A program made the translations under genes and the position numbers. From NCBI GenBank assembly GCA_025201365.1, contig JAIXMF010000025.1, positions 51,876 to 115,875 on the forward strand: a stretch of 64,000 bases of DNA, written 5' to 3'. Shown piece by piece: positions 62,044-64,000 of this stretch. The notes under the pieces are model-generated. The model ran no database searches, was not told where the DNA came from, and saw only the letters and a program-made list of their open reading frames with translations. Numbering within the stretch: the first letter of the stretch is position 1; each line of letters begins with the position of its first letter. This stretch comes from Syncephalis plumigaleata (lineage: Eukaryota; Zoopagomycota; Zoopagomycetes; Zoopagales; Piptocephalidaceae).

Positions 62044-64000
62044 AACATATCCACCTCCTACGAGTGTCACGGTGATAACTACGCGGTTGACGAGTGAACT
62101 AGTCAGTTAGTCAGCTAGTAAATAAACAAGAGGTTAGCGAGTATGTGAGCGTGCATATCCACCTCCTACGAGTATCGCGGTGATAATACGCGGTTGACGA
62201 GTGAACCAGTCAGCTAGTCAGCTAGTAAATAAACAAGCAGGTTAGCGAGTATGTGAGCGTGCATATCCACCTCCTACGAGTGTCGCGGTGATAGATACGC
62301 GGTTGACGAGTGAACCAGTCAGCTAGTCAGTTAATAAATAAACAAGCAGGTTAGCGAGTTGTGAGCGTGCATATCCACCTCCTACGAGTGTCGCGGTGAT
62401 AGATACGCGGTTGACGAGTGAACCAGTCAGCTAGTCAGTTAATAAATAAACAAGGGTTAGCGAGTTGTGAGCGTGCATATCCACCTCCTACGAGTGTCGC
62501 GGTGATAGATACGCGGTTGACGAGTGAACCAGTCAGCTAGTCAGTTAATAAATAAACAAGTGTTAGCGAGTATGTGAGCGTGCATATCCACCTCCTACGA
62601 GTGTCACGGTGATAATACGCGGTTGACGAGTGAACCAGTCAGCTAGTCAGTTAATAAATAAACAATGGTTAGCGAGTATGTGAGCGTGCATATCCACCTC
62701 CTACGAGTGTCGCGGTGATAGATACGCGGTTGACGAGTGAACCAGTCAGCTAGTCAGTTAATAAATAAACAAGCAGGTTAGCGAGTATGTGAGCGTGCAT
62801 ATCCACCTCCTACGAGTGTCGCGGTGATAGATACGCGGTTGACGAGTGAACCAGTCAGCTAGTCAGTTAATAAATAAACAAGCAGGTTAGCGAGTATGTG
62901 AGCGTGCATATCCACCTCCTACGAGTGTCGCGGTGATAGATACGCGGTTGACGAGTGAACCAGTCAGCTAGTCAGTTAATAAATAAACAAAGGTTAGCGA
63001 GTATGTGAGCGTGCATATCCACCTCCTACGAGTGTCGCGGTGATAGATACGCGGTTGACGAGTGAACCAGTCAGCTAGTCAGTTAATAAATAAACAAGTG
63101 GTTAGCGAGTTGTGAGCGTGCATATCCACCTCCTACGAGTGTCACGGTGATAGATACGCGGTTGACGAGTGAACCAGTCAGCTAGTCAGTTAATAAATAA
63201 ACAAGGGTTAGCGAGTGTGTGAGCGTGCATATCCACCTCCTACGAGTGTCGCGGTGATAGATACGCGGTTGACGAGTGAACCAGTCAGCTAGTCAGTTAA
63301 TAAATAAACAAGCAGGTTAGCGAGTGTGTGAGCGTGCATATCCACCTCCTACGAGTGTCGCGGTGATAGATACGCGGTTGACGAGTGAACCAGTCAGCTA
63401 GTCAGTTAATAAATAAACAAAGGTTAGCGAGTATGTGAGCGTGCATATCCACCTCCTACGAGTGTCACGGTGATAGATACGCGGTTGACGAGTGAACCAG
63501 TCAGCTAGTCAGTTAATAAATAAACAAGAGGTTAGCGAGTGTGTGAGCGTGCATATCCACCTCCTACGAGTGTCGCGGTGATAGATACGCGGTTGACGAG
63601 TGAACCAGTCAGCTAGTCAGTTAATAAATAAACAAGCAGGTTAGCGAGTATGTGAGCGTGCATATCCACCTCCTACGAGTGTCACGGTGATAGATACGCG
63701 GTTGACGAGTGAACCAGTCAGCTAGTCAGTTAATAAATAAACAAGCAGGTTAGCGAGTGTGTGAGCGTGCATATCCACCTCCTACGAGTGTCGCGGTGAT
63801 AGATACGCGGTTGACGAGTGAACCAGTCAGCTAGTCAGTTAATAAATAAACAAGCAGGTTAGCGAGTATGTGAGCGTGCATATCCACCTCCTACGAGTGT
63901 CACGGTGATAGATACGCGGTTGACGAGTGAACCAGTCAGCTAGTCAGTTAATAAATAAACAAGCAGGTTAGCGAGTATGTGAGCGTGCATATCCACCTCC
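62044..64000 (+). repeat. 109-bp tandem satellite array, about 18 units, continues beyond window
   Basis: Eighteen consecutive units plus a partial nineteenth of a 109-bp monomer are present. Landmarks in each unit are TTAGCGAG, GAGCGTGCATATCCACCTCC, TACGAGTGTCGCGGTGATAG, ACGCGGTTGACGAGTGAACC and AGTCAGCTAGTCAGTTAATA followed by AATAAACAA. Units differ mainly at three spots: the junction before TTAGCGAG, the TATGTGAG/TGTGTGAG/TTGTGAG site, and TCGCGG/TCACGG. The unit length is not a multiple of three and no long frame crosses it. Confidence 0.95.

Noticed and set aside
62044-64000. Regular repeats considered as a CRISPR-like array
   Set aside because: Units are contiguous 109-bp monomers with no unique spacers, and the genome is eukaryotic.

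Overview
This window looks like nuclear DNA of an early-diverging (non-Dikarya) fungus. Genes are compact and rich in short GT-AG introns of about 50-100 nt. Housekeeping proteins are of fungal/opisthokont type: INO80 Arp8, UTP23, NudE, RNase H2C, AOS1/SAE1, DNA polymerase alpha, histones H3 and H4, CNOT10 and an EST1/SMG-type NMD factor. CNOT10 together with SMG5/6-like and ASNSD1-like proteins argues against a Saccharomyces-type yeast. A zoopagomycete or mucoromycete relative is my best guess, but it is inference.

Layout. 1-8.7 kb holds Arp8 (cut by the left edge), a secreted CAP/PR-1 protein, UTP23 and NudE. 8.7-18.8 kb is gene-poor: microsatellites, strand-asymmetric low-complexity DNA, frame-broken coding-like fragments and one relic of a satellite monomer. 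18.8-31.7 kb holds a secreted repeat protein with many frame breaks, a LYR protein, an EST1/SMG-PIN protein divergent from RNase H2C, an orphan multi-pass membrane protein, a 554-bp TIR element flanked by TA with a TnpB/Fanzor-like remnant, and a large mitochondrial-type PPR protein. 31.7-42 kb holds a small acidic protein, a secreted LPMO-like protein, and ASNSD1 divergent from a PAM2-CUE-CCCH-DUF1771-Smr protein. 42-59 kb is organised by a 3.4-kb inverted duplication (histone H4 + CNOT10). Its arms flank a 10-kb unique segment with H3, AOS1/SAE1, PSMG4 and POLA1. 59.4-60.4 kb holds a secreted kinase-like protein. The window ends in a 109-bp tandem satellite of about 18 units running off the right edge.

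Most genes are independent housekeeping loci, so no pathway cluster is evident. Several are divergent pairs with 230-410 bp between start codons (SMG/RNase H2C, ASNSD1/Smr, H4/H3, PSMG4/POLA1), which suggests shared promoters.

A cross-cutting observation concerns base quality or gene decay. Single-base deletions break otherwise well conserved reading frames in Arp8, CAP, UTP23, NudE, the secreted repeat protein, CNOT10 copy 2 and the kinase-like gene. Long genes between about 26 and 55 kb read through cleanly. Either the window was assembled with locally uneven consensus accuracy, or these genes are decaying; raw reads would decide.
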